Shown here: positions 35,866 through 43,756 of the stretch, piece after piece | Layout of the letters: each line of letters begins with the position of its first letter | Position numbering within the stretch: position 1 is the first letter of the stretch | From: an uncultured Clostridia bacterium | GTDB taxonomy: Bacteria; Bacillota; Clostridia; Oscillospirales; Acutalibacteraceae | Reading direction: 5' to 3' | NCBI GenBank assembly: GCA_937876375.1 | Contig: CALEHY010000006.1 | Span: 13,812 to 77,811, forward strand | Length of the DNA stretch: 64,000 nucleotides | The notes under the pieces: generated by a model | Told to the model about the DNA's origin: nothing | Seen by the model: only the letters and a program-made list of their open reading frames with translations | Database searches by the model: none | Program-made: the position numbers and the translations under genes

Positions 35866-37236
35866 TTATCCCCTATTCTCGATAGGGATATACTGAAATC
35901 TCTTTGATACGCTCTTGTATGCTGGACGCATAATACGGTTGCTAGTAGTTAGCTCCTCAAGACGATGAGCACACCAGCCAGAAATTCTAGCTGTGGCGAA
36001 TAGTGGTGTGAACAAATCCTCTGGAATGCCAAGCACCTTGTAAACAAGACCACTGTACAAATCAACATTTGCACACATAACCTTGTCAGCGCCCTTAACC
36101 TCCTGCATAACCTGTGGAGTCAAACGCTCGATAGCATCAAGTGTCAAAAATTCCTTTTCAAAGCCGTGCTCGATAGCAAGCTTCTTTGCTGCCTTCTTTA
36201 GTAGCACTGCACGAGGGTCAGACAATGTGTAGATAGCGTGACCCATACCATAGATAAGACCAGAGCCATCACCAGCCTGACGAGTAAGGATTTTTGCAAG
36301 CATATCCTTCATCTGTGCGTCGTTGGTAGAGTCGTCAAGGTTCTCCATAATATAGTTCATCTGCTGTGCAACACGGATATTAGCACCACCGTGGCGTGGA
36401 CCCTTTAGAGAGCCAAGACCAGCTGTGATAGCAGAATATGTATCTGTACCAGATGAGGTAAGTGCACGAGTAGAGAATGTCGAGTTGTTACCACCACCGT
36501 GGTCAGCATGTAGCATAAGGCAGATATCTAGAAGATGAGCCTCCTCCTCTGTGTACTTCTTGTCAGAACGGATTGAGCGAAGAATATGCTCTGCTGTGGA
36601 TAGCTCACTCTTAATAGGGTGAAGATACATAGTCTTGTTGTAATATGCTCTACGCTTAACCTGATATGCAGAGTTCATAAAGGTTGGGAACTCGGCAATA
36701 AGCTGAATAGACTGACGAAGAACATTCTGTACAGAGATATCATCTGGGTTCTCATCGTATGAATACAGACACATTACACAACGAGCCATTTTGTTCATGA
36801 TATCCTTTGAAGGATGCTTCATAATATTATCCTCGATGAACTCATCAGGAAGAGTACGACACTGACCGATAATCTCCCTAAAGTGCTCTAACTGTGACTT
36901 GGTAGGTAGTGTACCGAATAGCAAAAGATATGTAACCTCTTCAAATCCGAACTCACCAGTATTCACTGTATTCTCAACGATATCCTTGATATCATAGCCA
37001 CGATATGATAGTCTACCTTCCTTTGGGATACGCTCACCATCATCGATATAGTAGCCCTCTACAGAGCATATATGAGTAAGGCCAGCCATAACACCAGTAC
37101 CGTCGCTGTTACGAAGACCTCTTTTTACATGATATTTTTCAAAATCACGTGGATTAATTTGATTGTGTGCACCAAGCTCGCCGCATAAGCTGGTCAAATC
37201 TTCCATTGAAATAGGTGAAATATAATTTGATGGCAT
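35866..37236 (-). CDS. gltA: Citrate synthase
   Basis: A 456-residue protein condensing acetyl-CoA and oxaloacetate to citrate. 'LHADHGGGNNSTF' (about 245-257) and 'GMGHAIYTLSDPRA' (about 328-341) contain the catalytic His residues, and the final Asp lies in the expected C-terminal part. The N-terminal ~70 residues are longer than in short citrate synthases. GGAG precedes the ATG. It heads a five-gene minus-strand operon (membrane protein, AEC carrier, holB, ricT). No aconitase or isocitrate dehydrogenase is adjacent; the usual role in such anaerobes is making 2-oxoglutarate for glutamate. Confidence 0.95.
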   Translation of the reverse strand: MPSNYISPISMEDLTSLCGELGAHNQINPRDFEKYHVKRGLRNSDGTGVMAGLTHICSVEGYYIDDGERIPKEGRLSYRGYDIKDIVENTVNTGEFGFEEVTYLLLFGTLPTKSQLEHFREIIGQCRTLPDEFIEDNIMKHPSKDIMNKMARCVMCLYSYDENPDDISVQNVLRQSIQLIAEFPTFMNSAYQVKRRAYYNKTMYLHPIKSELSTAEHILRSIRSDKKYTEEEAHLLDICLMLHADHGGGNNSTFSTRALTSSGTDTYSAITAGLGSLKGPRHGGANIRVAQQMNYIMENLDDSTNDAQMKDMLAKILTRQAGDGSGLIYGMGHAIYTLSDPRAVLLKKAAKKLAIEHGFEKEFLTLDAIERLTPQVMQEVKGADKVMCANVDLYSGLVYKVLGIPEDLFTPLFATARISGWCAHRLEELTTSNRIMRPAYKSVSKRFQYIPIENRG

Positions 37237-37355
37237 ATATTTGTTCTCCTTTCAAATTTGTTGAATAGAAATAGTAGTGAAACAAAAGATACACTACCAC
37301 TAATACTAATTTATTATTATACTAAATTATAATAATAAAGTCAAGGAGACCGAAT

Positions 37356-37526
37356 ATGAAGAAAAGCGTCATTCTCTTCCTAATTATTCTAATAATCACA
37401 ATAATCGTGCCATTGGTGTCAGTCGTTCAGACCAATATAAACACCAATAGCACGACCAAATCAAAGCAAATGGTAACCATTTTTAACACAGAGGAATCAT
37501 TTTGTGGAGGAATCATTGATTTTTGA
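37356..37526 (+). CDS. SpoIID-like N-terminal fragment (56 codons)
   Basis: A small open frame with GGAG 7 nt upstream: an N-terminal membrane anchor (residues 4-23) then 'KQMVTIFNTEES', which looks like the start of a SpoIID peptidoglycan-hydrolase domain, where 'V-x-V/I-F/Y-N' precedes the 'LEDYV' motif. It then breaks off after 'FCGGIIDF'. The stop lies inside the convergent gerKC, and an 11-bp direct repeat (GAGGAATCATT at 37491 and 37507) marks the junction. It could be a truncated spoIID remnant or simply a real small membrane peptide; the SpoIID assignment rests on a short stretch and is tentative. Confidence 0.45.
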   Translation: MKKSVILFLIILIITIIVPLVSVVQTNINTNSTTKSKQMVTIFNTEESFCGGIIDF

Positions 37527-38612
37527 CAGGCGAATGTTCGCACGAATATCGTAGTCAATATTAACGAGATTGTTTCGCCAATCCGACTTGATATCCCAAT
37601 AGAGATTTGGGTCAGATTTTGCAAGATATTTGCCTATCTCCAGTGGGTCTGATTTTGCACCAGTACAATCATTTAACACCCTGATGCAATCTTTTTTTAT
37701 TTTCTGTGACACCATTTTTTCTACAGTGGATATCTTGCTCTCATCAACCCTTGCTGTTATGCCGTTTTGTATATCATCTAGGATAATCTCTGCACTGATA
37801 TCACAGTGAAATGTCAGCCTGCCATCATCATTCGTCATATATCTATCGCTATTTTCGGACACAATCTCAACACCGATATTACCAAGCTCATCATCCTTAA
37901 CGACCATAGATGCGTCCTCTACCCTATCGAGCATTAGTAGAAATGCTAGACTTTCGTCTGCATCCATAACATATGCTAGTCGTTCATTAGAAAAGGTAGC
38001 TATTCCAGTACAAGCAACATTCTTGTCATCAACGCTCAAAACTGGCAAAAAAATGTCCGAGGTTTCACTAGAATACAATCGTAGCAAATCATTAACCTTA
38101 ACGAGTGCACCAAGCCCATTCTCCTCTCCAGTTTCAAGCAGCTCATATATAGAATCAACGGGTATTCTTGCACCATTTTGGGTCGACTTAATTATATCCT
38201 CACCAGTGGTGTCACTCATAGCAACGAGGACGTCCGGTCTGCTGTCCACGCTACGAAAAAGGTAGTCAAGACCAACAGAAATATCATCCCTAGCGTAGTC
38301 AGAGCCAAACACAATCAGCTTGTTTTGACCAAAAAACACCTCTTGCGACAGCACCTTTGACACAGAGAAAACTGCGTCGCTAATATTAACCGCCTCACCC
38401 TTTGATACAGTGGTGATATTCTCTGTTAGCGAGTCCGTTCCACCAGTGCTCCTAGCAAGGTTTAGGTACTGTAGCGACACAGCTGTTTTGTCATCCTTTG
38501 AGTCGATACCAATACCCTGCACAATAGTATAGTCGGACAAGCTCCTACCACCACAGCCAGATAGCAATAAACACAGTAAAACAGGCATAATCAGTAGCTT
38601 AATTCTTTTCAT
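37497..38612 (-). CDS. gerKC: Spore germinant receptor subunit C, Ger(x)C lipoprotein
   Basis: A 371-residue lipoprotein (lipobox L-S-G-C, Cys 20) of the Ger(x)C family: 'VQGIGID', 'GQNKLIVFG' and 'DYLFRSVDSRPDVLVAMSD' are characteristic. It sits on the outer face of the spore inner membrane and, with the A and B subunits, senses germinants. GGAGG precedes the ATG, and the 5' end overlaps gerKB by 14 nt. Its 3' end overlaps the small SpoIID-like frame on the opposite strand. Confidence 0.92.
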   Translation of the reverse strand: MKRIKLLIMPVLLCLLLSGCGGRSLSDYTIVQGIGIDSKDDKTAVSLQYLNLARSTGGTDSLTENITTVSKGEAVNISDAVFSVSKVLSQEVFFGQNKLIVFGSDYARDDISVGLDYLFRSVDSRPDVLVAMSDTTGEDIIKSTQNGARIPVDSIYELLETGEENGLGALVKVNDLLRLYSSETSDIFLPVLSVDDKNVACTGIATFSNERLAYVMDADESLAFLLMLDRVEDASMVVKDDELGNIGVEIVSENSDRYMTNDDGRLTFHCDISAEIILDDIQNGITARVDESKISTVEKMVSQKIKKDCIRVLNDCTGAKSDPLEIGKYLAKSDPNLYWDIKSDWRNNLVNIDYDIRANIRLSKINDSSTK

Positions 38613-39633
38613 TCTTCCTCCTAATAAACGCTGAAACAGTAGGCAAAATCACCGAAAATATGCAGAAAAATGTTACCGAAATCACCTTGATGACAGGCAG
38701 AGCTTTTGTGCCCAGCACCTCATTAGACACGAGTGCTAGAGCAAAGGTTATCACAGAAAAAACAGCGCATTTCATCAGATGATTTTTGCCCTTAAATGTG
38801 ATGGAAGCACAGTAGATAAGCAGCGATGATTTTAGTAGCACAGCCAGTATCCAAAACGCTGTGTGGAGCATATCAAGTCTTGAAAATGCGCCGAATGATG
38901 CTAGCTGAAACAGTGTGTATATAGGGTACGAATGCAGATTTGCAGAGCTACCCATCACTCCAGCACAAAAGGCAACGAGTAGCGATATTGCCACATATGA
39001 TAAGAGCAACGACAGCACATATGATTTGTATATTTTGCCGTTCACTCTCTGTGACAGCGTCAACAGATACACTGGTGCTACCGAATTGCTAGTAAAAAGC
39101 ACAGCATTTTTTACAATATCGCTAGTGGAATTATTAATAAGTGGATAAAAATTCGTCTCATAAAGATTTTCACCATTCAGCACCAGCACAGTGATGAGTG
39201 CAAGCCCCAAAAATATGCTACACAGTAGTGCAAATCGACCGATACTCTCTATTCCAAGATACGCACCATAGCACATAGCGATGCTCACCATCAGTATGAT
39301 AACGACCATAGGCATATCGGTGTTCATTCTACTCGATGAAAAGAATGCAAATCGGCTGACAGTCAACGATGAATAAAAGCAAAAATATACCGAATACAGC
39401 ACGGACACTAGCTTGCTATCAAGTGGTGTCCTGTTCTTTTTTATACAAAAATATACAGGCAAACTAAACAGCATCAGCATACCAAATGATATAGCAAGGC
39501 TGATGAGTATATCGACACCAAAATCACCTACTGACACACCCTGCACATATGTCAGCGTCACCACAACTCTTGATACAAAGAAAAGACAAAACAAGAGATA
39601 TGGTGGTATCATTCCTCTCTTACTATTCGTCAA
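38599..39633 (-). CDS. gerKB: Spore germinant receptor subunit B, permease-like
   Basis: About 344 residues with ten hydrophobic segments, of the spore-germination permease family (amino-acid transporter superfamily). 'SRVVVTLTYVQG' near the N-terminus is typical. Start: a TTG at 39633 has AGAGGG 8 nt upstream and gives the expected N-terminus; a GTG at 39642 is the other option. It overlaps the 3' end of gerKA by 11 nt. In spores the B subunit is the probable germinant-binding membrane component. Confidence 0.9.
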   Translation of the reverse strand: MTNSKRGMIPPYLLFCLFFVSRVVVTLTYVQGVSVGDFGVDILISLAISFGMLMLFSLPVYFCIKKNRTPLDSKLVSVLYSVYFCFYSSLTVSRFAFFSSSRMNTDMPMVVIILMVSIAMCYGAYLGIESIGRFALLCSIFLGLALITVLVLNGENLYETNFYPLINNSTSDIVKNAVLFTSNSVAPVYLLTLSQRVNGKIYKSYVLSLLLSYVAISLLVAFCAGVMGSSANLHSYPIYTLFQLASFGAFSRLDMLHTAFWILAVLLKSSLLIYCASITFKGKNHLMKCAVFSVITFALALVSNEVLGTKALPVIKVISVTFFCIFSVILPTVSAFIRRKNEKN

Positions 39634-41077
39634 TAGTAGCACCCTCTAGCTCTGATAATCTAACTCTCCTAGCGCTCAAATCTTTCCATCCCTTAAAGAA
39701 CAGCGTATCGCCCAATGATTTTTTCGTCAGTGGTGATATCGGTGCAGAATATGGCACACCATACGGATTGATAGCGCTGATATTCAGCATCAGAGCGCCT
39801 ACACCAAGCATTAAGCCATACAGACCAGTTAACCCACCTATGATGATAAAAGCTATTCGTAGCACAGCCACGCTCTCATACAGTGGATACACGACATACG
39901 ATGCTATCGCTGTGACAGCAACGACAACCAGCATCGGTGCACCAATGATACCAGCAGACACTATAGCATCACCAATAACAATAGCACCAATTATCGATAC
40001 AGCGTGACCTATTGAGCTAGGCAATCGCAGACCAGCCTCACGCATTATCTCGTACAGCAAATGTATCATTATTGCCTCTATCACCAGTGGGAATGGGGTT
40101 GTAGCCTCGCTAGTAGCAACGATATAGAGTAGCGTTGTTGGTATCAGCTCTTGATGAAATGTGCCGATAGCAACATATGCACCAGGTAGCAATAGCGATA
40201 TGAAGAAGCTAAAATACCGTAGCACTCGCATAAACGACGAGTAAAACGGTGGGTTGTCATAGTCATCAACAGCACTAAAATTGTCCGAAAAGAGATATGG
40301 TGTGTATATCGCAAAGGGTGAGCCCTCGACCATAACGCCAACCCTACCCTCTAGCAGCTTCGACACAAGGGTATCAGGACGCTCTGTATTACCCACAGCA
40401 GAGAAAAACGACGGAATATCACTATCGAGAAATGTGTTCAGTGTGCCAAAATCGAGCAAAGTGTTCAGTCTAGCAGAATTGAGGCGATTTTCGACCTCAT
40501 CGACAAGCGTTTTATCTGCCCTATCATCGATATATGCTATGACGACTGGTGTCGATGCAGAGTCGCCCAATTTAATCTGCTTTAGCTTTAGATGATAGGA
40601 CTTAAATCTCTTGCGTATCAGTGCCTTGTTATCGTTCAATGTCTCGACGAAGCACTCCTTTGCACCCTTGATATTTGCCTCATTCATAGGCTCATCAGTG
40701 GTACGCTTAGACCAACCCTGAACCCCCAGTGCTAGCGCCCTAGAACACCCATCAAGGTACAACACAGCAAAGCCACTCATCAAAAAATAGTAGCAATCCT
40801 CAAAGGTTGTAGCGTCATTCATTTCGACAGAACGCAAGACACTATTTTTCAGCAAATCCAGATGCTCCTGTGGTGTGGAGAACTCAAGCTGTGATTTTAG
40901 CACAGGTGCCATAATCATTTCGCTCAGCTGTAGCGATTCCACCAATCCGTCCATAACACAGACAAACGCCCTCTCTCCATCAATAACAATCTCACGAAGC
41001 AAAAAATCAGAGCAGTCGCAAAAATCCTGCTCAAGGGTCAGCTTATTCAGCTCGTAATCCGAGAACAAATTAATCAT
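39623..41077 (-). CDS. gerKA: Spore germinant receptor subunit A, GerA family
   Basis: A 484-residue protein with a large N-terminal cytoplasmic domain and four to five membrane segments in the C-terminal half. 'VIAYIDDRAD', 'KLLEGRVGVMVEGSPFAIYTPYLFSDNF' and 'PGAYVAIGTFHQELIPTTLLY' are conserved GerA landmarks. It is first in the A-B-C operon. A sigma-G-like promoter stands upstream on the minus strand, consistent with forespore expression. Confidence 0.95.
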   Translation of the reverse strand: MINLFSDYELNKLTLEQDFCDCSDFLLREIVIDGERAFVCVMDGLVESLQLSEMIMAPVLKSQLEFSTPQEHLDLLKNSVLRSVEMNDATTFEDCYYFLMSGFAVLYLDGCSRALALGVQGWSKRTTDEPMNEANIKGAKECFVETLNDNKALIRKRFKSYHLKLKQIKLGDSASTPVVIAYIDDRADKTLVDEVENRLNSARLNTLLDFGTLNTFLDSDIPSFFSAVGNTERPDTLVSKLLEGRVGVMVEGSPFAIYTPYLFSDNFSAVDDYDNPPFYSSFMRVLRYFSFFISLLLPGAYVAIGTFHQELIPTTLLYIVATSEATTPFPLVIEAIMIHLLYEIMREAGLRLPSSIGHAVSIIGAIVIGDAIVSAGIIGAPMLVVVAVTAIASYVVYPLYESVAVLRIAFIIIGGLTGLYGLMLGVGALMLNISAINPYGVPYSAPISPLTKKSLGDTLFFKGWKDLSARRVRLSELEGATIDE

Positions 41078-41109
41078 ATCATCACCAATTTTAGTATTAA
41101 ATCAACGAT

Positions 41110-41138
41110 GAATATTATGCAAAAATATTAGCAAAATA
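41110..41138 (+). promoter_or_regulatory. Sigma-G-like promoter for the DUF421 gene
   Basis: GAATA (41110-41114), 17-nt spacer, CAAAATA (41132-41138), compared with the GHATR-N17-CATNHTA forespore consensus: one mismatch. It interleaves with the opposite-strand promoter at 41113-41141. Confidence 0.4.
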
Positions 41139-41141
41139 TAC
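41113..41141 (-). promoter_or_regulatory. Sigma-G-like promoter for gerKA
   Basis: GTATA (41137-41141), 17-nt spacer, CATAATA (41113-41119) on the minus strand, a full match to GHATR-N17-CATNHTA. Confidence 0.55.
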
Positions 41142-41152
41142 TTGGTGATAAT

Positions 41153-41827
41153 ATGACGATAACATTCATACGCTCGGTAATAATCTATATCTTTGTAGTG
41201 ATGGCTGTGCGAATTATGGGCAAAAGACAGGTTGGAGAGCTCAACCCTCACGAGCTGGTAATAACGATACTGATATCAGCGATAGCCACTGTGCCACTAG
41301 AGGACAATGCTATGCCACTGGCAAATTCGCTAATACCTATACTAATATTCATATCGCTAGAAATAATCGAGTCGGTGCTGTGTATGAAATCGATGAAATT
41401 TAGAGATATCATCCAAGGCAAACCAATGTATGTCATCAAAAATTCAAGGCTAAAGCAAAGCGTACTCAAAAAAATCAGGTTCACTATGGATGACCTAATA
41501 GACGCACTGCGACAGCAAGGGGTATTCGATATCTCCAATGTCGAAAATGCTATAGTAGAGACCAACGGCAAGATATCTGTGCAGACAAAGGCAGAGCACT
41601 CCCCACTCACCCCAAGCACAATGGATATCACTGTCAGCAAGGCAGAGATACCGAACACGATAGTCCTAGATGGAGAGATAGTGACAGAGTACTTTGGCGA
41701 AAACAAGACAAGTGAAAGCGAAATAGAGCTCCTCATCAAATCAAATGACCTAAAGCTAGAAGATATAATGATGATGAGCATTACCGACTCTGGCAAAATA
41801 TATGTAATCAAGAAGGAGCAAAAATGA
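41153..41827 (+). CDS. DUF421 (YetF-like) membrane protein
   Basis: A 224-residue protein with two or three N-terminal membrane segments and a conserved cytoplasmic part. 'KRQVGELNPHELVITILISAIATVPLED' is the DUF421 hallmark. Related DUF421 proteins (YetF and the spore heat-resistance protein 2Duf) sit in membranes of Bacillus spores. TTGGTGA lies before the ATG, and the gerK operon is divergent across 75 nt. It overlaps the DUF4363 gene by 4 nt, a pairing common in Clostridia. A spore inner-membrane role is likely but inferred. Confidence 0.88.
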   Translation: MTITFIRSVIIYIFVVMAVRIMGKRQVGELNPHELVITILISAIATVPLEDNAMPLANSLIPILIFISLEIIESVLCMKSMKFRDIIQGKPMYVIKNSRLKQSVLKKIRFTMDDLIDALRQQGVFDISNVENAIVETNGKISVQTKAEHSPLTPSTMDITVSKAEIPNTIVLDGEIVTEYFGENKTSESEIELLIKSNDLKLEDIMMMSITDSGKIYVIKKEQK

Positions 41828-42144
41828 AAAGAATTTGGATAGCGATAGCATTTCTAACACTAGCCATTGGTATCTGCACCACAGAGCAGATATATCTAGA
41901 AAAAACATACACAACGATTAACCAATTCGTCGATGAAGGCAAATCTGACGAAATAGTCCAGTACTGGAAAAAGCGAAATGACATACTCTATGCATTCTCG
42001 GACCACAAGGTGCTAGACAATCTGTCCGAGGCAATAAACGAGCTAGACCACACCGATGACAAGAAAAAGGCTCTGACCGAGGTCAGAGCCATATCAAAAA
42101 CTTTCTACGAAAATCAGCGTATTAATTTTTCTAATATATTCTAA
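41824..42144 (+). CDS. DUF4363-family protein
   Basis: A 106-residue protein with an N-terminal membrane anchor (about 5-22) and an extracytoplasmic helical domain ('WKKRNDILYAFSDHKVLDNLSEAINEL'), as in DUF4363 proteins that accompany DUF421. Its ATGA start overlaps the upstream stop and GGAG lies inside that gene's end. A perfect hairpin at 42069-42090 within the coding sequence has the form of a minus-strand terminator. Function unknown. Confidence 0.82.
   Translation: MKRIWIAIAFLTLAIGICTTEQIYLEKTYTTINQFVDEGKSDEIVQYWKKRNDILYAFSDHKVLDNLSEAINELDHTDDKKKALTEVRAISKTFYENQRINFSNIF
42069..42090 (-). terminator. Minus-strand terminator inside the DUF4363 coding sequence
   Basis: GGCTCTGACC / GGTCAGAGCC, a 10-bp perfect GC-rich stem, followed on the minus strand by TTTTTCTT. 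It lies 140 nt downstream of the convergent 42233-42925 gene, for which it is the best terminator candidate. Confidence 0.7.
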
Positions 42145-42169
42145 AAGCTGAAAATCAAAGTCAACAGTT

Positions 42170-42238
42170 AAAAACTAGAAGGACTACGCACATTATATTT
42201 GCATCGCAGACCATTAATTCTAAATTCTCAATTTAGAA
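42170..42238. repeat. Dispersed AT-rich intergenic element, copy 1
   Basis: GACTACGCACATTATA ... GCAGACCATTAATTCT ... CTCAATTT. It aligns with the reverse complement of 49005-49070 over most of its length, with small gaps. Confidence 0.55.
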
Positions 42239-42925
42239 AAATGATTCCAAATAGTTCTTTAATTCGCCATTTTCATCCCAAAACATTGTGTTTGGTGAGT
42301 AATACTTTTTGCCATCAGCATCGACGAAATCGCCATCATCATTCATATCGACAGCACCCTTTTCATCATAGTAGAAATATCCTTCCTCATCGATATAGAC
42401 AAGAATGCTATCATACTGCTCTTTGGTAGCCTCATTCTCATAGTAGCTGATATAATCATCATCTGTTATATTTTCTACTAGGATATATTTGTTGCCATCT
42501 CTGTCATATAGAGGGATTTCGTCATCATCTGTGACAAGATTACCCTTCATATCATATGTTTCAACAGTAGTATAATCATCAAATTTTGAAAGCTGTGTTG
42601 TACCGACATAGATACCAAATCCAGATGATGCAACATAGATAACAGCAGCGATAACAAACAGGATAACGCTTGTTTTTACTAGCTTTTGTGCATTCTCCAC
42701 TGGTGGAGTGTCGAGCCTTTGCGCATTCTTTCTTGTACAAGCGTAGACGATACCAGCAATGAGTGGAAAAAAGAATGTAAGCACAGCATAAGTCTTTCTA
42801 GACTTGATATTCTTTGCCTTTGCATCCATATTTACAGCAAGGCATAGGAATAAGCTAGTCAAAAAACTCATACCTAAAGCTATAAGATAATACTTTAAAA
42901 ATTCCTGCAAATATTCTGTTAACAT
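42233..42925 (-). CDS. Membrane protein with acidic DxxG-repeat domain
   Basis: A 230-residue protein with three membrane segments (about 12-32, 46-64, 84-107) and an acidic C-terminal half of about 120 residues carrying seven short D-x-x-G turns (DMKGN, DRDGN, DEEGY, DEKGA, NDDGD, DADGK, DENGE) between aromatic/valine strands, which suggests a beta-hairpin-rich or cation-binding domain outside the membrane. No known family was recognised. Its promoter lies within a long inverted repeat shared with the divergent XRE regulator gene, so it is the likely target of that regulator. Confidence 0.72.
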   Translation of the reverse strand: MLTEYLQEFLKYYLIALGMSFLTSLFLCLAVNMDAKAKNIKSRKTYAVLTFFFPLIAGIVYACTRKNAQRLDTPPVENAQKLVKTSVILFVIAAVIYVASSGFGIYVGTTQLSKFDDYTTVETYDMKGNLVTDDDEIPLYDRDGNKYILVENITDDDYISYYENEATKEQYDSILVYIDEEGYFYYDEKGAVDMNDDGDFVDADGKKYYSPNTMFWDENGELKNYLESFF

Positions 42926-42963
42926 AACACATTCTCCTTTAAAATATAATTATTTGCAACTAC

Positions 42964-42992
42964 ATTATGCCATAAATTCTGCCAAATGTCAA
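42964..42992 (-). promoter_or_regulatory. Promoter of the 42233-42925 gene
   Basis: -35 TTGACA (42987-42992), 17-nt spacer, -10 CATAAT (42964-42969) on the minus strand. The -35 falls exactly in the loop of the inverted repeat 42967-43010. Confidence 0.68.
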
Positions 42993-43010
42993 TGGCAGAA
43001 TTTATGGCAT
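42967..43010. promoter_or_regulatory. 18-bp perfect inverted repeat, probable operator
   Basis: Arms ATGCCATAAATTCTGCCA (42967-42984) and complement (42993-43010) flank an 8-nt loop, in the divergent region between the membrane protein and the XRE gene. It covers the minus-strand promoter and abuts a plus-strand TATAAT (43012-43017). It could be an XRE operator or a transcribed hairpin. Confidence 0.65.
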
Positions 43011-43035
43011 TTATAATATACCCAAGGTGATTTGT

Positions 43036-43254
43036 ATGAAATATAGAAGAATTAGAGATTTAAGAGAAGATAAAGATTTAACACAAAAACAGGTTGCTGA
43101 CATGCTATTCATCAACCGTAGAACATACGCTGCATATGAAAATGGCATAAACTCTATGACTCCAGAAACATTGATAAAAATTGCTGATTTGTATGAGGTG
43201 AGTATTGACTATCTCCTAGAGCGTACCGACAATCCAAAAATAACAAAAGGATAG
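43036..43254 (+). CDS. XRE-family helix-turn-helix regulator
   Basis: A 72-residue protein that is almost entirely a Cro/CI-type HTH ('DLTQKQVADMLFINRRTYAAYENGINSMTPETLIKIADLYEVSIDYLL'). The ATG at 43036 has AAGGTGA 5 nt upstream; a GTG at 43027 overlaps that site. It has no sensor domain, so control is probably by its abundance or by a partner. It is divergent from a membrane protein across a long inverted repeat, and a terminator overlaps its stop. Leu codons include TTA and TTG more than in neighbours. Confidence 0.88.
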   Translation: MKYRRIRDLREDKDLTQKQVADMLFINRRTYAAYENGINSMTPETLIKIADLYEVSIDYLLERTDNPKITKG

Positions 43255-43272
43255 GAAATTTCCTATCCTTTT
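43245..43272. terminator. Terminator of the XRE gene
   Basis: A 12-bp stem AAAAGGATAGGA / complement (43245-43256/43261-43272), with A and T runs on both sides. It overlaps the XRE stop codon and may also serve the convergent fluC gene. Confidence 0.85.
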
Positions 43273-43319
43273 ATATTTTATAATAGTAAACAGTTCACTT
43301 TTAATTTTTAATTTTTAAT

Positions 43320-43691
43320 TTATATTGTCTTTGTGATGAATTGTGCCAGGAGGATAGCACCGATACACAGCACAATGCTCAGCACGATATACACGATAGC
43401 CAGTAGCACCTTGCCACCCTGAAAGAGCGACACACTCTCCTGCGAAAAGGTCGAAAATGTGGTAAATCCTCCACAAAATCCAGTCTTTAGTAGCAGGACA
43501 TATTTCTCATTGAAACTAGGATTGTTGAGTGACAATGCGACAATTAGTCCAATCAAGAATGCACCCACGACATTAGTAATCAAGGTCTTGTATGGAAAAG
43601 AGCCTTGGTCCCCTAACGGAATTAGCGACACGAGATACCTTAGTATCGAGCCAAAGAAACCACCTATTCCAACCATTAAACAGCTAATCAT
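43320..43691 (-). CDS. crcB: Fluoride channel FluC/CrcB
   Basis: A 123-residue, four-helix membrane protein of the Fluc family, which exports fluoride as a dual-topology dimer. 'GGFFGSILRY' in the first helix, 'NVVGAFLIG' and 'GFCGGFTTFSTFS' contain the conserved pore residues. AGGAG precedes the ATG. It is a single copy following gatB. No fluoride riboswitch was recognised in the short upstream gap. Confidence 0.92.
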   Translation of the reverse strand: MISCLMVGIGGFFGSILRYLVSLIPLGDQGSFPYKTLITNVVGAFLIGLIVALSLNNPSFNEKYVLLLKTGFCGGFTTFSTFSQESVSLFQGGKVLLAIVYIVLSIVLCIGAILLAQFITKTI

Positions 43692-43726
43692 AATAACTCC
43701 TATATAATGAATAATAATAATATAAA

Positions 43727-43751
43727 GAGCAGATGGCTAACCCATCTGCTC
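43727..43751 (-). terminator. Terminator of gatCAB
   Basis: A 10-bp stem GAGCAGATGG / CCATCTGCTC (43727-43736/43742-43751) with a weak T tail on the minus strand, just after the gatB stop. Confidence 0.7.
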
Positions 43752-43756
43752 CATTT

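Noticed and set aside
41248..41811. Minus-strand open frame of 187 codons inside the DUF421 gene
   Set aside because: It is a shadow of a gene with a recognisable family motif.
43692..43756. Fluoride riboswitch before crcB
   Set aside because: The gap is short and holds only the gatB terminator and a ribosome binding site.
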